The notes: generated by a model from the sequence alone, not told the origin. A stretch of 64,000 bases of DNA from an uncultured Clostridia bacterium (GCA_947629095.1 CANRCK010000014.1:41705-105704), one strand, 5' to 3'. Counted from the first letter of the stretch, positions 16,522 through 25,457 are shown. Numbers and translations are program-made.

Positions 16522-17673
16522 TCAATTTAAAAGACCGCCGAGGCTTTCCAATGCCGCTTTATTTGCCGACTCCGATTCCCGATTGCATGAAGCTACATAC
16601 ATATTATAATCGTGAATTGCTTCATAGAGAGCTGTAATCTCTTGTGAAACCAAATCTTTCTCCGATCCGGTTATGGGCAACATGGCGTTCAATGCTCTTT
16701 TCAGCGAGGCAAGCCTTTGGGCGAGAGAACCTTCGGTTACAATCCCCTCTACTGCGGCGCGGAAGGCTTCTATATGAGAATCCTCCCCTCCGCTCCCTGA
16801 AGAATTGTCACCCCAAATGGCTTCGGCATATTCGGGATGGTCGACAAACGGATTGCGGTTGCCCTGAATATCTTGAGCGGCTTCATTCCTTGCGAGTTCC
16901 AAACCGTCAACAGGATCTGAATTGTGCCATTCAAGCAAAGTTTCTATTGCTGCACTTTCACTTGTAGCCGCTATGATCTTTGTAAAATTCAAAGTTCCGA
17001 AAAAGCTTGCGCTACCGCTCCCGTTAGTGGTTCCATAGATATTTTTGTATGTATTATAATGTGTATATACATACATTACAATTCTGGCGACATCGCCTTT
17101 TACCGTATCAATCGGTTCAAATACCGTACCTTTTTCATATCCGCCGAGCGCAACCTTAACCCCGCTTTTATTTACATACCAAATTTCGGTGCCGCCGCTC
17201 ACATTACCGTACCTATCGTTATCGCGCCCACTGTTAAGACTGCTCTCTGTAGGTCTGATATGCAACAAATCGCTGCCGCAACCGCTATTGGTTTTATTCC
17301 AAAGATTGTTTGAAAGACTTTTGCACCAAACGTGCTCTCTATTCCACGTTCCGGAAGCGCCAAATTCCCAAGTAGCCGATAATTCTGCTTGCGCATAAAA
17401 TTCCATAAGCTGACCGTTAGGTCCCGGGTCGGTTCTCTTTACATACTCGGGATTTTTACAGTCGTCATAGGAAGTATAATATGTATGCGTGGTTGTTATC
17501 AAATCGTGCAGCTGACCCAACAACTCGTTGCCGCCGGTTGCCGTTATTGAGGCATAATAGTTGTCTGCATCGGCAAATACTGTCGTATGCGAAAAACTGC
17601 CCGCAAACGTGACGCCAAACGTCAAAACAACCGCGCCGCAAACGGAAATTAACTTTTTTACGGCTCCCGTCAT
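16522..17673 (-). CDS. Secreted endonuclease I (EndA/NucM/BsnA family)
   Basis: 383 aa from the ATG at 17673. I prefer this start over the track's 17691 because an AAGAGGTG site sits 7 nt upstream and the codon lies one base after the tdk stop (TGA-T-ATG). Signal peptide without a lipobox; likely cleavage after VFA. The His-Me nuclease core is clear: NREHVWC with the catalytic His, GSDLLHIRPT, then N-x2-R-x-N-x2-YGN. The family makes non-specific cuts in DNA and RNA outside the cell. A C-terminal segment of about 100 helical residues after an SGSGGED linker is extra and unrecognised. The gene sits inside a nucleoside-catabolism operon, which fits nutrition rather than defence. Confidence 0.93.
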   Translation of the reverse strand: MTGAVKKLISVCGAVVLTFGVTFAGSFSHTTVFADADNYYASITATGGNELLGQLHDLITTTHTYYTSYDDCKNPEYVKRTDPGPNGQLMEFYAQAELSATWEFGASGTWNREHVWCKSLSNNLWNKTNSGCGSDLLHIRPTESSLNSGRDNDRYGNVSGGTEIWYVNKSGVKVALGGYEKGTVFEPIDTVKGDVARIVMYVYTHYNTYKNIYGTTNGSGSASFFGTLNFTKIIAATSESAAIETLLEWHNSDPVDGLELARNEAAQDIQGNRNPFVDHPEYAEAIWGDNSSGSGGEDSHIEAFRAAVEGIVTEGSLAQRLASLKRALNAMLPITGSEKDLVSQEITALYEAIHDYNMYVASCNRESESANKAALESLGGLLN

Positions 17674-17674
17674 A

Positions 17675-18265
17675 TCACTGCACCTCTTCACGTTGCTCTT
17701 TTATTTTTTTGAGCCAGCACTTTCTGCACATTGCAACATACCTGTTGTTGCCCCCTATGCAAATCTGCGAACCCTCGGTAACAATTTTGCCGTTGTCGTC
17801 AAGCCTTGCATTTACGGTGGCTTTTGACCCGCACGTACAAATCGATTTGATTTCGCTTATAGACTCCGCAATTTCAAACAGCCGCTTGCTGCCGGGGAAC
17901 AAATGCGTGGTAAAATCGGTGGCAAGTCCGAAACAGAGTACGGGAACATCACGCTCTATCACTATATCCGAAAGTTGGTCTACCTGTTCGGGGGTGAGGA
18001 ACTGGCACTCATCAACGATAATCACGTTGCAATCGGAATAACATTCAATGTACAGCCTGTACAGGTCCTCTTTGTCGCCAACGGCTATAGCTTCCTTTTG
18101 CAGCCCTATGCGCGACTTTATAATGTCGTGCCCGTCGCGCGTGTCGATTGCGGGCTTTAACAAAAGAACTTTCATGTTGCGTTCTTCGTAATTGAATTTT
18201 GTGATGAGAGCCTGAGCCGTTTTGGAACACCCCATGGCTCCGAATTTAAAATATAATTTTGCCAT
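17675..18265 (-). CDS. tdk: Thymidine kinase (type II)
   Basis: 196 aa. Phosphorylates thymidine (and deoxyuridine) with ATP. P-loop GAMGCSKT at 9-16, the Walker B-like VDECQF (usually DEAQF), the lasso region, and two Cys pairs (CTCG and CRKC) that hold the structural zinc. Cytosolic. Its stop overlaps the neighbourhood of the endonuclease start. Within this operon it would rescue imported thymidine for DNA synthesis, competing with Pdp, which breaks it down. Confidence 0.96.
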   Translation of the reverse strand: MAKLYFKFGAMGCSKTAQALITKFNYEERNMKVLLLKPAIDTRDGHDIIKSRIGLQKEAIAVGDKEDLYRLYIECYSDCNVIIVDECQFLTPEQVDQLSDIVIERDVPVLCFGLATDFTTHLFPGSKRLFEIAESISEIKSICTCGSKATVNARLDDNGKIVTEGSQICIGGNNRYVAMCRKCWLKKIKEQREEVQ

Positions 18266-18276
18266 ATCTTATGTAC

Positions 18277-19578
18277 TTATTTTATAACGTCATAAATCAG
18301 CGGTTCATTTTTTGGTTCAGTTCCAGAAATTTTTGTTGCGGCAAGCAGCTTTTCTTCGGCAGCCGCAAAGGTTGACGGATTGTTTGAATAAAGGACCGCA
18401 AGTTTGTCGCCCTTATGAACGTAATCGCCTGTTTTTTTATTCAAGATAATGCCCGCGCTGTAATCGATTTTATCTTCTACCTTATTTCTACCTGCGCCGA
18501 GTGCAAGACTTGCAAGCCCGTATGCTTCGGTATCCACCCTTTCGATATAGCCCTCAACGGCGCTTATAACAGGGCGTGAATACTCGGCTTTTGCAAAATT
18601 ATCGGTGTTTTGGATAAGTTTTGAGCCGCCGCCCTGCGCTTTGACAGTTTCAATCAATTTATTTAAAGCGCTGCCGTCCGATATGGCTTGTTTTGCAAGC
18701 GTTTCGCACTCCTCCGGCGTGCCTTTCCCAGAAAGCGACAGCATATATCCTGCAAGAGTAATGCAAACTTCGGTCAAATCGGCAGGTCCGCAGCCGTGCA
18801 ATGTTTCAACCGCCTCTATTACCTCGAGGGAGTTGCCTATGGCATTGCCTAAAGGTCTGTCCATATTTGTAATGAGCGCAACCATCTTTTTGCCAGCATT
18901 CTTGCCTATGTCAACCATAAGGCGGGCAAGCTCCCTGCTTTCCTCAACGGTTTTCATAAACGAGCCGCTGCCCGTCTTTACGTCCAGAACTATGCAGTCG
19001 TCGTCCGCGGCAAGCTTTTTGCCCATTATGCTTGCGGCAATAAGGGGCATACTGTCAACCGTAGCCGTTACGTCGCGTAAAGCATAAAGCTTTTTATCTG
19101 CGGGGGCAAATTGTTTTGATTGACCCACTATTGCAAGCCCTATTTTATTGACCTGCGCAATAAATTCGGCGTCGGAAAGGGTAGTGCGGAAACCTTCTAT
19201 TGCCTCAAGCTTGTCGACCGTGCCGCCCGTATGTCCGAGTCCCCTGCCACTCATTTTTGCAACTTTTATGCCGAAAGAAGCGACAATCGGCGCTACAACC
19301 AAACTTGTTTTATCGCCTACCCCTCCCGTGGAATGTTTGTCCACGCGGATACCGTTGATTGACGAAAAATCAACTCTTTCTCCCGAATCACGCACGGCAA
19401 AGGTCAAATCGCATGTTTCCCGCGGGGTCATTCCGCGGAAATATATTGCCATGCAAAGCGCGGAAATCTGATAGTCGGGAATACTTCCGTCGGTAACGCC
19501 GCCGATAAAATAATTTATTTCATCGGTGGTGAGTTCACCGCCGTCCCGCTTCTTTTTTATAATGTCGTACATTCTCAT
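18277..19578 (-). CDS. pdp: Pyrimidine-nucleoside/thymidine phosphorylase
   Basis: 433 aa from the ATG at 19578 (MRMYDIIKKK), which matches family N-termini; the track's 19593 start is a TTG overlapping the upstream stop. Splits thymidine, deoxyuridine or uridine with phosphate into base and (deoxy)ribose-1-phosphate. Signature region KHSTGGVGDKTSL and SGRGLGHTGGTVDKLE are intact, as is DVKTGSGSFMK. Firmicute-type Pdp rather than strict DeoA is likely but not certain. It lies 5 nt after the nucleotidase gene and before tdk, so the released sugar-phosphate feeds DeoB. Confidence 0.95.
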   Translation of the reverse strand: MRMYDIIKKKRDGGELTTDEINYFIGGVTDGSIPDYQISALCMAIYFRGMTPRETCDLTFAVRDSGERVDFSSINGIRVDKHSTGGVGDKTSLVVAPIVASFGIKVAKMSGRGLGHTGGTVDKLEAIEGFRTTLSDAEFIAQVNKIGLAIVGQSKQFAPADKKLYALRDVTATVDSMPLIAASIMGKKLAADDDCIVLDVKTGSGSFMKTVEESRELARLMVDIGKNAGKKMVALITNMDRPLGNAIGNSLEVIEAVETLHGCGPADLTEVCITLAGYMLSLSGKGTPEECETLAKQAISDGSALNKLIETVKAQGGGSKLIQNTDNFAKAEYSRPVISAVEGYIERVDTEAYGLASLALGAGRNKVEDKIDYSAGIILNKKTGDYVHKGDKLAVLYSNNPSTFAAAEEKLLAATKISGTEPKNEPLIYDVIK

Positions 19579-19583
19579 AGTAT

Positions 19584-21374
19584 TTACGCCCAACCTCCGC
19601 CTCTTATAAAGTCGGCAAGCAGATCTCTTGCATAAATTTCGCCGTCAAGACGGGCAACTTCCGTTATGTTATTCGAACGATATGAAGACGTATATGTATC
19701 TACGATTATGTAGTAATAAGAATTAAGATTAACATCTGCCTGATCCAAAGTCGAATAAATGTGATATCTGTTTTTATCCGCGAATTGTCTGTTCAAAAAC
19801 TTAACTAAATCACTGCCTTTGATTCTACCCAAAACTATTGCATTGTCAAACGGAAGCACCGAATACAAATCCGCATAGGTCACGTCACCGGAATAAACGT
19901 TATCTGGATTGCGCGCATTGAGATATCCGCCGCCGAGGACGATATTATCGTATTCCTCCCCCCAAACCTCCAAACCTCTTTGATAGTACAATTCGGCAAC
20001 TTTGCTAACAATCGCTTCCGAATTTCTAAGGGATTTATTGTAGCCAATAACGTCGTACGGGTTACTGTCGGGGAAATACTTTTTAAACAGTTCGTCAACA
20101 ATAGGGTCGTCGGCTATACCTCCGTTTGCATACGTATTGCTACCGATAAGCTTGGGTGCAACAGAATATTCCCCTGTTACCGTGTTAAAGGAAACATTTG
20201 CGCAACTGACATATCTGTTTTCACTGCTTGCCTGCATATGGTAGACGCCGTATTCGTCCTGTAAAATATAGCGTCGGTGGGTGTGCGCCTCAAACACAAG
20301 GTCGACATAACCGTCCGACAGTTCGGTATCGTAATACGACATGTCGCTGTTTTTTACTGAATTTATGCCCGAGTAAGAAAAGCTGTCGCCGCCGTCATGG
20401 ATGGAGTACACAATAAAATCGCACTCCTCTTCGTTTCTCAATCTGTCCGCCTCGTTCTTTACGAGCGAAGTGAGACGGCTGCCCGTAGCAAAGGAAAGCC
20501 CGTCGCTGAACTCGCCTGAAATAGAACTCAAACAGTCGCCGATAGCGCCGATTATGCCGATTTTAACGCCGCCCTTTTCCACAATCGTGGACGGCTTGCA
20601 ATAGTCTACGGCTTCCCCTTGATAGGTAACATTTATGGCGAGAAGAGGAAAGTCCGCTAATTCGCTGTTAGCGGTAAGAGCCGCGGGTCCCCAATCGAAT
20701 TCGTGATTGCCGAGAGTCATGGACGCAAAGCCCACGTCATTCATCCACTCGGTCATAAGCTGCCCCTTGTTTGACGACGACTCTACGGTGCCCTGCCACA
20801 TGTCGCCGGAGGATAGAATTATTTCCTCCCTCTCCGCGTCGGCATATAAATCTTTAAGATAGGTAGTAAACTCATCCACTCCGGGCTGGGTGTCCGTATC
20901 CATAAACTTGCCGTGCAGATCGTTCACGGCATATATTGATAGCCCTAAAATAATGCTCTCTTCACCGCGGTCGCACAGCCCGTCGGAATTGATATCGGTA
21001 TGCGTATGATCCCCTGCAATCCCGCCGCCGGTATAAGTCAACGGCTCGGAAAAATCGCTGTCGTCGTACTCTGCGCTGTTGCTTACGGCTTTAACCTTGA
21101 AAGACTGCCCCAAGCTGAGTTGAACAGACTGTTCGAAAATCGGCGTTTCCTCTCCGTCGTCGACAACGTAGATATAGTAGAGCGCACTACCAACTTCTCC
21201 CCAAACCACTTTGCCGTATTGACCCAATATCACCTCGGGAGTATCAAGCTTGGAGATATCCGGCTTTGGAAGGTTCGGCTTGGGATTATTCTGTTCAACA
21301 CACCCCGTGGCCGACGCACACAAAAGAATTGCCACGCAAATGAGCGATAAAATTTTAAAGATGATTTTTTTCAT
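19584..21374 (-). CDS. 5'-nucleotidase lipoprotein (UshA/YhcR-type metallophosphatase)
   Basis: 596 aa. Lipobox ATGC with Cys25. Residues about 40-118 look like a fibronectin-III-type domain; a short Asp-rich loop THTDINSDGLCDRGEE follows, resembling a calcium-binding dockerin-like loop. The metallophosphatase domain (about 145-385) has NDLHGKF, SSGDMWQG, GNHEFDWG and AHTHRR, the dimetal site motifs. The C-terminal 5'-nucleotidase domain (about 420-596) has GGGYLNARNP and the nucleotide-stacking region. It would dephosphorylate nucleotides made by the surface nucleases, giving nucleosides for import. It is encoded between cdd and pdp. Confidence 0.93.
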   Translation of the reverse strand: MKKIIFKILSLICVAILLCASATGCVEQNNPKPNLPKPDISKLDTPEVILGQYGKVVWGEVGSALYYIYVVDDGEETPIFEQSVQLSLGQSFKVKAVSNSAEYDDSDFSEPLTYTGGGIAGDHTHTDINSDGLCDRGEESIILGLSIYAVNDLHGKFMDTDTQPGVDEFTTYLKDLYADAEREEIILSSGDMWQGTVESSSNKGQLMTEWMNDVGFASMTLGNHEFDWGPAALTANSELADFPLLAINVTYQGEAVDYCKPSTIVEKGGVKIGIIGAIGDCLSSISGEFSDGLSFATGSRLTSLVKNEADRLRNEEECDFIVYSIHDGGDSFSYSGINSVKNSDMSYYDTELSDGYVDLVFEAHTHRRYILQDEYGVYHMQASSENRYVSCANVSFNTVTGEYSVAPKLIGSNTYANGGIADDPIVDELFKKYFPDSNPYDVIGYNKSLRNSEAIVSKVAELYYQRGLEVWGEEYDNIVLGGGYLNARNPDNVYSGDVTYADLYSVLPFDNAIVLGRIKGSDLVKFLNRQFADKNRYHIYSTLDQADVNLNSYYYIIVDTYTSSYRSNNITEVARLDGEIYARDLLADFIRGGGWA

Positions 21375-21386
21375 AAAATTTAATTA

Positions 21387-21791
21387 TTAAAGATTTTCCG
21401 AAGTAAAAGTTAAGGGCAACAACTTATCCAGCGTGTACGCCTCAAATTTGTTTTCATTGCCTAAAATGATTTTAAAATCCTTATTGCAGAACTCCGCCAT
21501 TACCTGTCTGCAAACGCCGCAGGGAGAACAAAATTCGCAGATTTCACCCTCTCTGCCTCCTACTATGGCAATTGCCTCAAACTCACGTTCGCCCTCGCTC
21601 ACGGCTTTAAAAAATGCCGTGCGCTCGGCGCAAACCGTTGCCGAATACGCCGCATTTTCAATGTTGCACCCCAAATAAACTTTGCCGCTTTTAGTAAGCA
21701 GGGCGGCTCCAACACAAAAATGGGAATAGGGTGAATATGACCTTTCACGCGCAGCCTGCGCCTGCGTTATAAGTGTCTTGTAATCAATCAT
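21387..21791 (-). CDS. cdd: Cytidine deaminase
   Basis: 134 aa, usual length for the small tetrameric type. Deaminates (deoxy)cytidine to (deoxy)uridine. Zinc ligands CAERTA with the catalytic Glu, and PCGVC. FCVGAALLTKSG and NIENAAYSAT are typical. Starts inside the deoB stop (ATGA). It lets cytosine nucleosides enter the Pdp route. Confidence 0.97.
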   Translation of the reverse strand: MIDYKTLITQAQAARERSYSPYSHFCVGAALLTKSGKVYLGCNIENAAYSATVCAERTAFFKAVSEGEREFEAIAIVGGREGEICEFCSPCGVCRQVMAEFCNKDFKIILGNENKFEAYTLDKLLPLTFTSENL

Positions 21792-22951
21792 TTTTGCACC
21801 GCTTTTAAAAAACTTTCGCCCGAAGTATCTTTTTTATCCACGCCGAAATACTCCAAAACGGTTGCGCTGATATCCGAAAAGCTTGCTCTCGTTCCGAGAT
21901 TGACGCCGCTCTTTATGCCCTGCCCGTAGATGAGCATGGGCGTGTATTCGCGTGAGTGATCCGTCGACGGGGTTGACGGGTCGCAGCCGTGGTCTGCGGT
22001 AATCAAAAGGACATCGTCCTTTCGCATATCCTTTACAAACCCCGATAAAAACTCATCAAACTCTGTAGCCGCGGCGGCATATCCAGCGACGTCGTTTCTG
22101 TGCCCGTATTTCATATCGAAATCGACAAGATTTACAAAACACAAACCGGGAAAATCTCTTTTTTGAATCTCCTTTGTAACTTGCATCCCGTGGGTATTCG
22201 ATACTGTGCGGTTGCTCTCGGAAATCCCGCTCCCGGCAAAAATATCGTAAATTTTGCCTACGGATATCGTGTCGTATCCCGCATCTTTTAAAAGATTTAT
22301 CATGGTATCACGCGGCGGTTCGAGCGAAAAATCGTGGCGGTTTGCGGTGCGGACATAGGGATATTCACCCGCAAAAGGACGGGCAATGACTCTGCCGACG
22401 CCGTGCGGCGGAACAAGCATATTCCGCGCGATTTCGCAATATTCATAGAGCTGCTTTACGGGTACCACATCTTCGTGGGCGGCAATCTGGAAAACGCTGT
22501 CGGCTGAAGTATACACAATCAAAGCACCCGTTTTTATATGCTCTCTGCCGTAGTCCTTAATTACTTCCGTGCCGGAATAGGGCTTGTTGCAGATCACATT
22601 TCTTCCCGTTTTCTGTTCGAATTCTTTTATTATTTCGGCGGGAAATCCGTTGGGATACGTGGGCAACGGGTCGGGAGAAACGATTCCCGCTATTTCCCAG
22701 TGCCCAATCGTGGTATCCTTACCCATCGACTTCTCGCACATTCTTGCAAAGCTTGCCTTCGGCTCGCTCACTCCTCCCCCAACTCCGTCTATATTGAACA
22801 GCCCCATCTCTTTCAATTGGGGGCAGTTGAAATTGGGGTGATTGCGTATTGCCCCAAATGTGTTGCTGCCCTCATCGTGCCACAAATAAGCATCGGGAAG
22901 CTCCCCAACGCCGAAGCTGTCAAGAACAATCAAAAAAAATCTTTTTGCCAT
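21788..22951 (-). CDS. deoB: Phosphopentomutase
   Basis: 387 aa from the ATG at 22951, with GGTGAG just upstream; the track's GTG start at 22960 adds three residues and is less likely. Interconverts (deoxy)ribose-1-phosphate and -5-phosphate. Alkaline-phosphatase-superfamily metal motifs: LDSFGVGELPDA, KDTTIGHWE with the phosphorylated Thr, and ADHGCDPSTPSTDHS. Overlaps cdd by 4 bp. It links Pdp and DeoD to DeoC. Confidence 0.96.
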   Translation of the reverse strand: MAKRFFLIVLDSFGVGELPDAYLWHDEGSNTFGAIRNHPNFNCPQLKEMGLFNIDGVGGGVSEPKASFARMCEKSMGKDTTIGHWEIAGIVSPDPLPTYPNGFPAEIIKEFEQKTGRNVICNKPYSGTEVIKDYGREHIKTGALIVYTSADSVFQIAAHEDVVPVKQLYEYCEIARNMLVPPHGVGRVIARPFAGEYPYVRTANRHDFSLEPPRDTMINLLKDAGYDTISVGKIYDIFAGSGISESNRTVSNTHGMQVTKEIQKRDFPGLCFVNLVDFDMKYGHRNDVAGYAAAATEFDEFLSGFVKDMRKDDVLLITADHGCDPSTPSTDHSREYTPMLIYGQGIKSGVNLGTRASFSDISATVLEYFGVDKKDTSGESFLKAVQK

Positions 22952-22975
22952 TAAACTCACCGTAAATAAATAAAA

Positions 22976-23695
22976 TCACGCCAATTCAAGCGCGATTTTC
23001 ATCATTGCAGTAAAGGAGGTTTCCCTCTCTTCTGCCGTAGTATTTTCCTCGGGATAAATAAAGCTGTCGCTTACGGTACAGATGCACAGCGCGCTTTTAC
23101 CCGCACGCGCCGCATTACAATAAAGAGCCGCACTCTCCATTTCCACACCGAGAACACCCATCTTTGCCCATTGCATACCGCTCTGGGCGTCGTCATAAAA
23201 CATATCGGACGAAAAAATATTGCCCACTTTATAATTCACCCCTGCTTTTTCGCACAGATCGGCAGCGCGGCGGAGAAGCCCGAAATCCGCGATGGGACAA
23301 AAAGTCCCGGGTAAATTATATTGCTGAGCATAATTGCCGTTAGTGCACGCGCCCTGCGCAATAATGATATCGCGGACGCGCAAATCTTTATCGAACGACC
23401 CGCATGAACCTACGCGGATAATATTTTTTACGCCATAAAAGTTGAACAATTCATAGGAATAAATGCCTATAGACGGCTGCCCCATACCGGACGCCATCAC
23501 GGAAACGCGTTTGCCTTTATAGTAGCCCGTATATCCGTTCACTCCCCGCACGTTATTCACAAGCACAGCATTTTCAAGAAAATTTTCGGCAATAAATTTC
23601 GCGCGCAAAGGATCGCCGGGCATAAGCACGGTTTCGGCAAAATCGCCGCATTTTGCGGCAATGTGCGGAGTGGGAATATTCGGGTGTACGCTCAT
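22976..23695 (-). CDS. deoD: Purine-nucleoside phosphorylase (DeoD type)
   Basis: 239 aa. Phosphorolysis of purine (deoxy)nucleosides to base and sugar-1-phosphate. Hexameric-type motifs: MPGDPLRAKFIAE, SGMGQPSIGIYSYEL, GSCGSFDKDL and VEMESAALY near the ribose site. Its start overlaps the deoC stop (ATGA), so it is coupled to deoC. Confidence 0.96.
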   Translation of the reverse strand: MSVHPNIPTPHIAAKCGDFAETVLMPGDPLRAKFIAENFLENAVLVNNVRGVNGYTGYYKGKRVSVMASGMGQPSIGIYSYELFNFYGVKNIIRVGSCGSFDKDLRVRDIIIAQGACTNGNYAQQYNLPGTFCPIADFGLLRRAADLCEKAGVNYKVGNIFSSDMFYDDAQSGMQWAKMGVLGVEMESAALYCNAARAGKSALCICTVSDSFIYPEENTTAEERETSFTAMMKIALELA

Positions 23696-24360
23696 AATAA
23701 ATTCTCCTCTTTAACTATTTTTACAATGCGGGAAGTTCCGAGCCTGTCCGCGCCGAGCGAAATGAACTTTTCGGCGTCGGCAAGGGAAGAAATGCCGCCC
23801 GCAGCCTTAATTTTTATGTTCAACCCGAACTTGTCGATTTCATTTTTAAAAATTTCTACATCGTGGAAGGTTGCGCCCGCCTTGGAAAAGCCCGTGGAAG
23901 TTTTAATATAATCGGCGCCGCTTTCGGCAACAAGGTGAGTTGCCATAATTTTTTCAAGGTCTGTAAGAAGGCAGGTTTCAACAATTACTTTTAAAATTTT
24001 TCCTTCGCACAGCTTTCTCACCTCTTTTATCTCTTTGAGAACTTCTTCGTACTTCCTCTGCTTCATATAACCGATATTGATAACCATATCTATTTCATCG
24101 GCGCCGTCCGTAACCGCCGACATAGTTTCATACATTTTTGTGGTTGTGGAGCAGTATCCGTTGGGGAAGCCTATAACCGTGCATACGGCAATTTTATCGC
24201 CGGCATATTTTTTTGCCTCGGCGACGTAGCAAGGCGGAATACAAACCGACGCCGTTGAATATTTGATGCCGTCGTCTATCAATGCGCGGATATCATCCCA
24301 CGTAGCCGTCACCGCAAGCTGCGTATGGTCGCATTTGCCTAAAATTTCACGAATGTCCAT
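23692..24360 (-). CDS. deoC: Deoxyribose-phosphate aldolase
   Basis: 222 aa. Splits 2-deoxyribose-5-phosphate into acetaldehyde and glyceraldehyde-3-phosphate. Class I aldolase residues are visible: DMVINIGYMK, the Schiff-base Lys in YIKTSTGF, and the second Lys in IKAAGGIS. First gene of the operon deoC-deoD-deoB-cdd-nucleotidase-pdp-tdk-endonuclease-lipoprotein. AGAGG lies 7 nt before the ATG and a strong promoter precedes it. The presence of deoC points to deoxynucleosides, thus DNA, as the intended food. Confidence 0.97.
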   Translation of the reverse strand: MDIREILGKCDHTQLAVTATWDDIRALIDDGIKYSTASVCIPPCYVAEAKKYAGDKIAVCTVIGFPNGYCSTTTKMYETMSAVTDGADEIDMVINIGYMKQRKYEEVLKEIKEVRKLCEGKILKVIVETCLLTDLEKIMATHLVAESGADYIKTSTGFSKAGATFHDVEIFKNEIDKFGLNIKIKAAGGISSLADAEKFISLGADRLGTSRIVKIVKEENLL

Positions 24361-24444
24361 AACAAAACCTCTACATGCAAATAATAACTATATATATTAA
24401 TTGAATATAAACTAATTTAAATATAACAAATATCGGCACAGAAT

Positions 24445-24473
24445 ATTGTAACCCAAAAAAGTTCAGTTGTCAA
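24445..24473 (-). promoter_or_regulatory. Promoter of the deoC-led operon
   Basis: Minus strand TTGACA (24473-24468), 17-bp spacer, TACAAT (24450-24445), leaving a leader of about 80 nt. The 301-bp gap 24361-24661 holds only this promoter and the inverted repeat upstream of it. No DeoR, CytR or similar regulator is encoded in the window. Confidence 0.82.
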
Positions 24474-24536
24474 CGGTAATCAAAAAAGAAACGCCTTATT
24501 GAATTTCGTTTAACTTATGATAAAATCCGACAAATA

Positions 24537-24588
24537 TTTGCACAAAATGCGCATAAAAGTGTTCGCTTTTATGCGCATTTTGTGCAAA
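24537..24588. repeat. Perfect 23-bp inverted repeat upstream of the deo promoter
   Basis: Two 23-bp arms, perfectly complementary, separated by 6 nt (TGTTCG); the arms include TGCGCATAAAAG and CTTTTATGCGCA. It lies about 65 bp upstream of the -35 box and 74 bp beyond the stop of the preceding minus-strand gene. Neither side has a clean T-run. It could be an operator, the end of the upstream transcript, or a small palindromic mobile repeat. Confidence 0.85.
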
Positions 24589-24661
24589 ACCACGGCTGGA
24601 ATATAATCTCCCCTCCACGGATCAAGCTCGGTTGATATACATTTTAACGTAAAAACCAAAT

Positions 24662-25075
24662 TTACAGATCTATCGTTTCGGTCTTAAAATCGCAATAATA
24701 TTCTGCTTTGATCCCCTTGAATTTCAACACGCAGTAGTCGGGATCGGTCACGCCCTGTTTATAGAACATCTTGTCGCCAAACCGCCAAATTTCATCTTTT
24801 GTAGCCTGGTCGGTGCATATTTGCATTTCACCTATTATCGAAACGCCCTGATACTTGAATTTCCCGCGTTTATAAAAATAGACGCAGGCTTTATCGTTTG
24901 CCGAATACTGCTTTATCTTGTTGGACGAGGTGTTTGTTGTGAAGTAAATCTCGTTGCCGTCTATCTTACGAGGGGCGAGCATTGCTCTTATAACGGGATA
25001 GCCCTGCCCGTTGACAGATGCAATAAACGCCGTCTTTTGTTCGGATATAAATTGAAATAGTTGTGATTTATCCAT
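24662..25075 (-). CDS. Pyridoxamine 5'-phosphate oxidase-family protein (FMN-binding split barrel)
   Basis: 137 aa. KTAFIASVNGQGYPVIRAML and NEIYFTTNTSSNKIKQ followed by ACVYFYKRGKF match the split-barrel flavin/F420-binding family common in Firmicutes. These proteins are usually of unknown substrate; true PdxH activity is not implied. The start is preceded by a recurrent spacer ending TTTAGCGGAG, shared by several small genes nearby. Last gene of a short unit with the membrane protein upstream. Confidence 0.85.
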   Translation of the reverse strand: MDKSQLFQFISEQKTAFIASVNGQGYPVIRAMLAPRKIDGNEIYFTTNTSSNKIKQYSANDKACVYFYKRGKFKYQGVSIIGEMQICTDQATKDEIWRFGDKMFYKQGVTDPDYCVLKFKGIKAEYYCDFKTETIDL

Positions 25076-25100
25076 ACGCTACTCTCCGCTAAATTGAAAT

Positions 25101-25457
25101 TTATAAATCAATACCCATATTGAATCTGCATGGTAAAGCAAGAAAGAATATAGCCGAAACAGCAAATATAGTATGGCTCGCTATCTGTATTTTTCGATTG
25201 TCTTTGAAAATGCAGGTGACCGCCGTGAGTGCGACAGACGCCATCATTACCGCAAGAGCAATGTATAGGAGAAATTGTAAATTCTCTCTGCTAAGCTTGT
25301 CGTAAATGCTGTAATAGTAGTCGAACTGCCCAATCCCGCCCTCGGCATTGGGAATATGGGCGACATCGTGGTCAATCTTTATAAAGCACAATGCTCCCAT
25401 AAGGACATTCAAGCACACTTTTAGTGCTTCCAAAATGAATAAAAATGCTTTTTTCAT
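25101..25457 (-). CDS. Small membrane protein, unknown
   Basis: 118 aa from the ATG at 25457; the track start at 25475 is a TTG. Three hydrophobic segments: near residues 5-25, 65-85 and 95-115. A soluble loop lies between the first two. No family recognised. A promoter about 40 nt upstream resembles that of the small membrane gene at 26.5 kb, so the two may be related cassettes. Confidence 0.65.
   Translation of the reverse strand: MKKAFLFILEALKVCLNVLMGALCFIKIDHDVAHIPNAEGGIGQFDYYYSIYDKLSRENLQFLLYIALAVMMASVALTAVTCIFKDNRKIQIASHTIFAVSAIFFLALPCRFNMGIDL

Noticed and set aside
24361-24661. Hidden gene in the 301-bp gap before deoC
   Set aside because: No ORF with a start signal on either strand; the gap is explained by a promoter, leader and inverted repeat.
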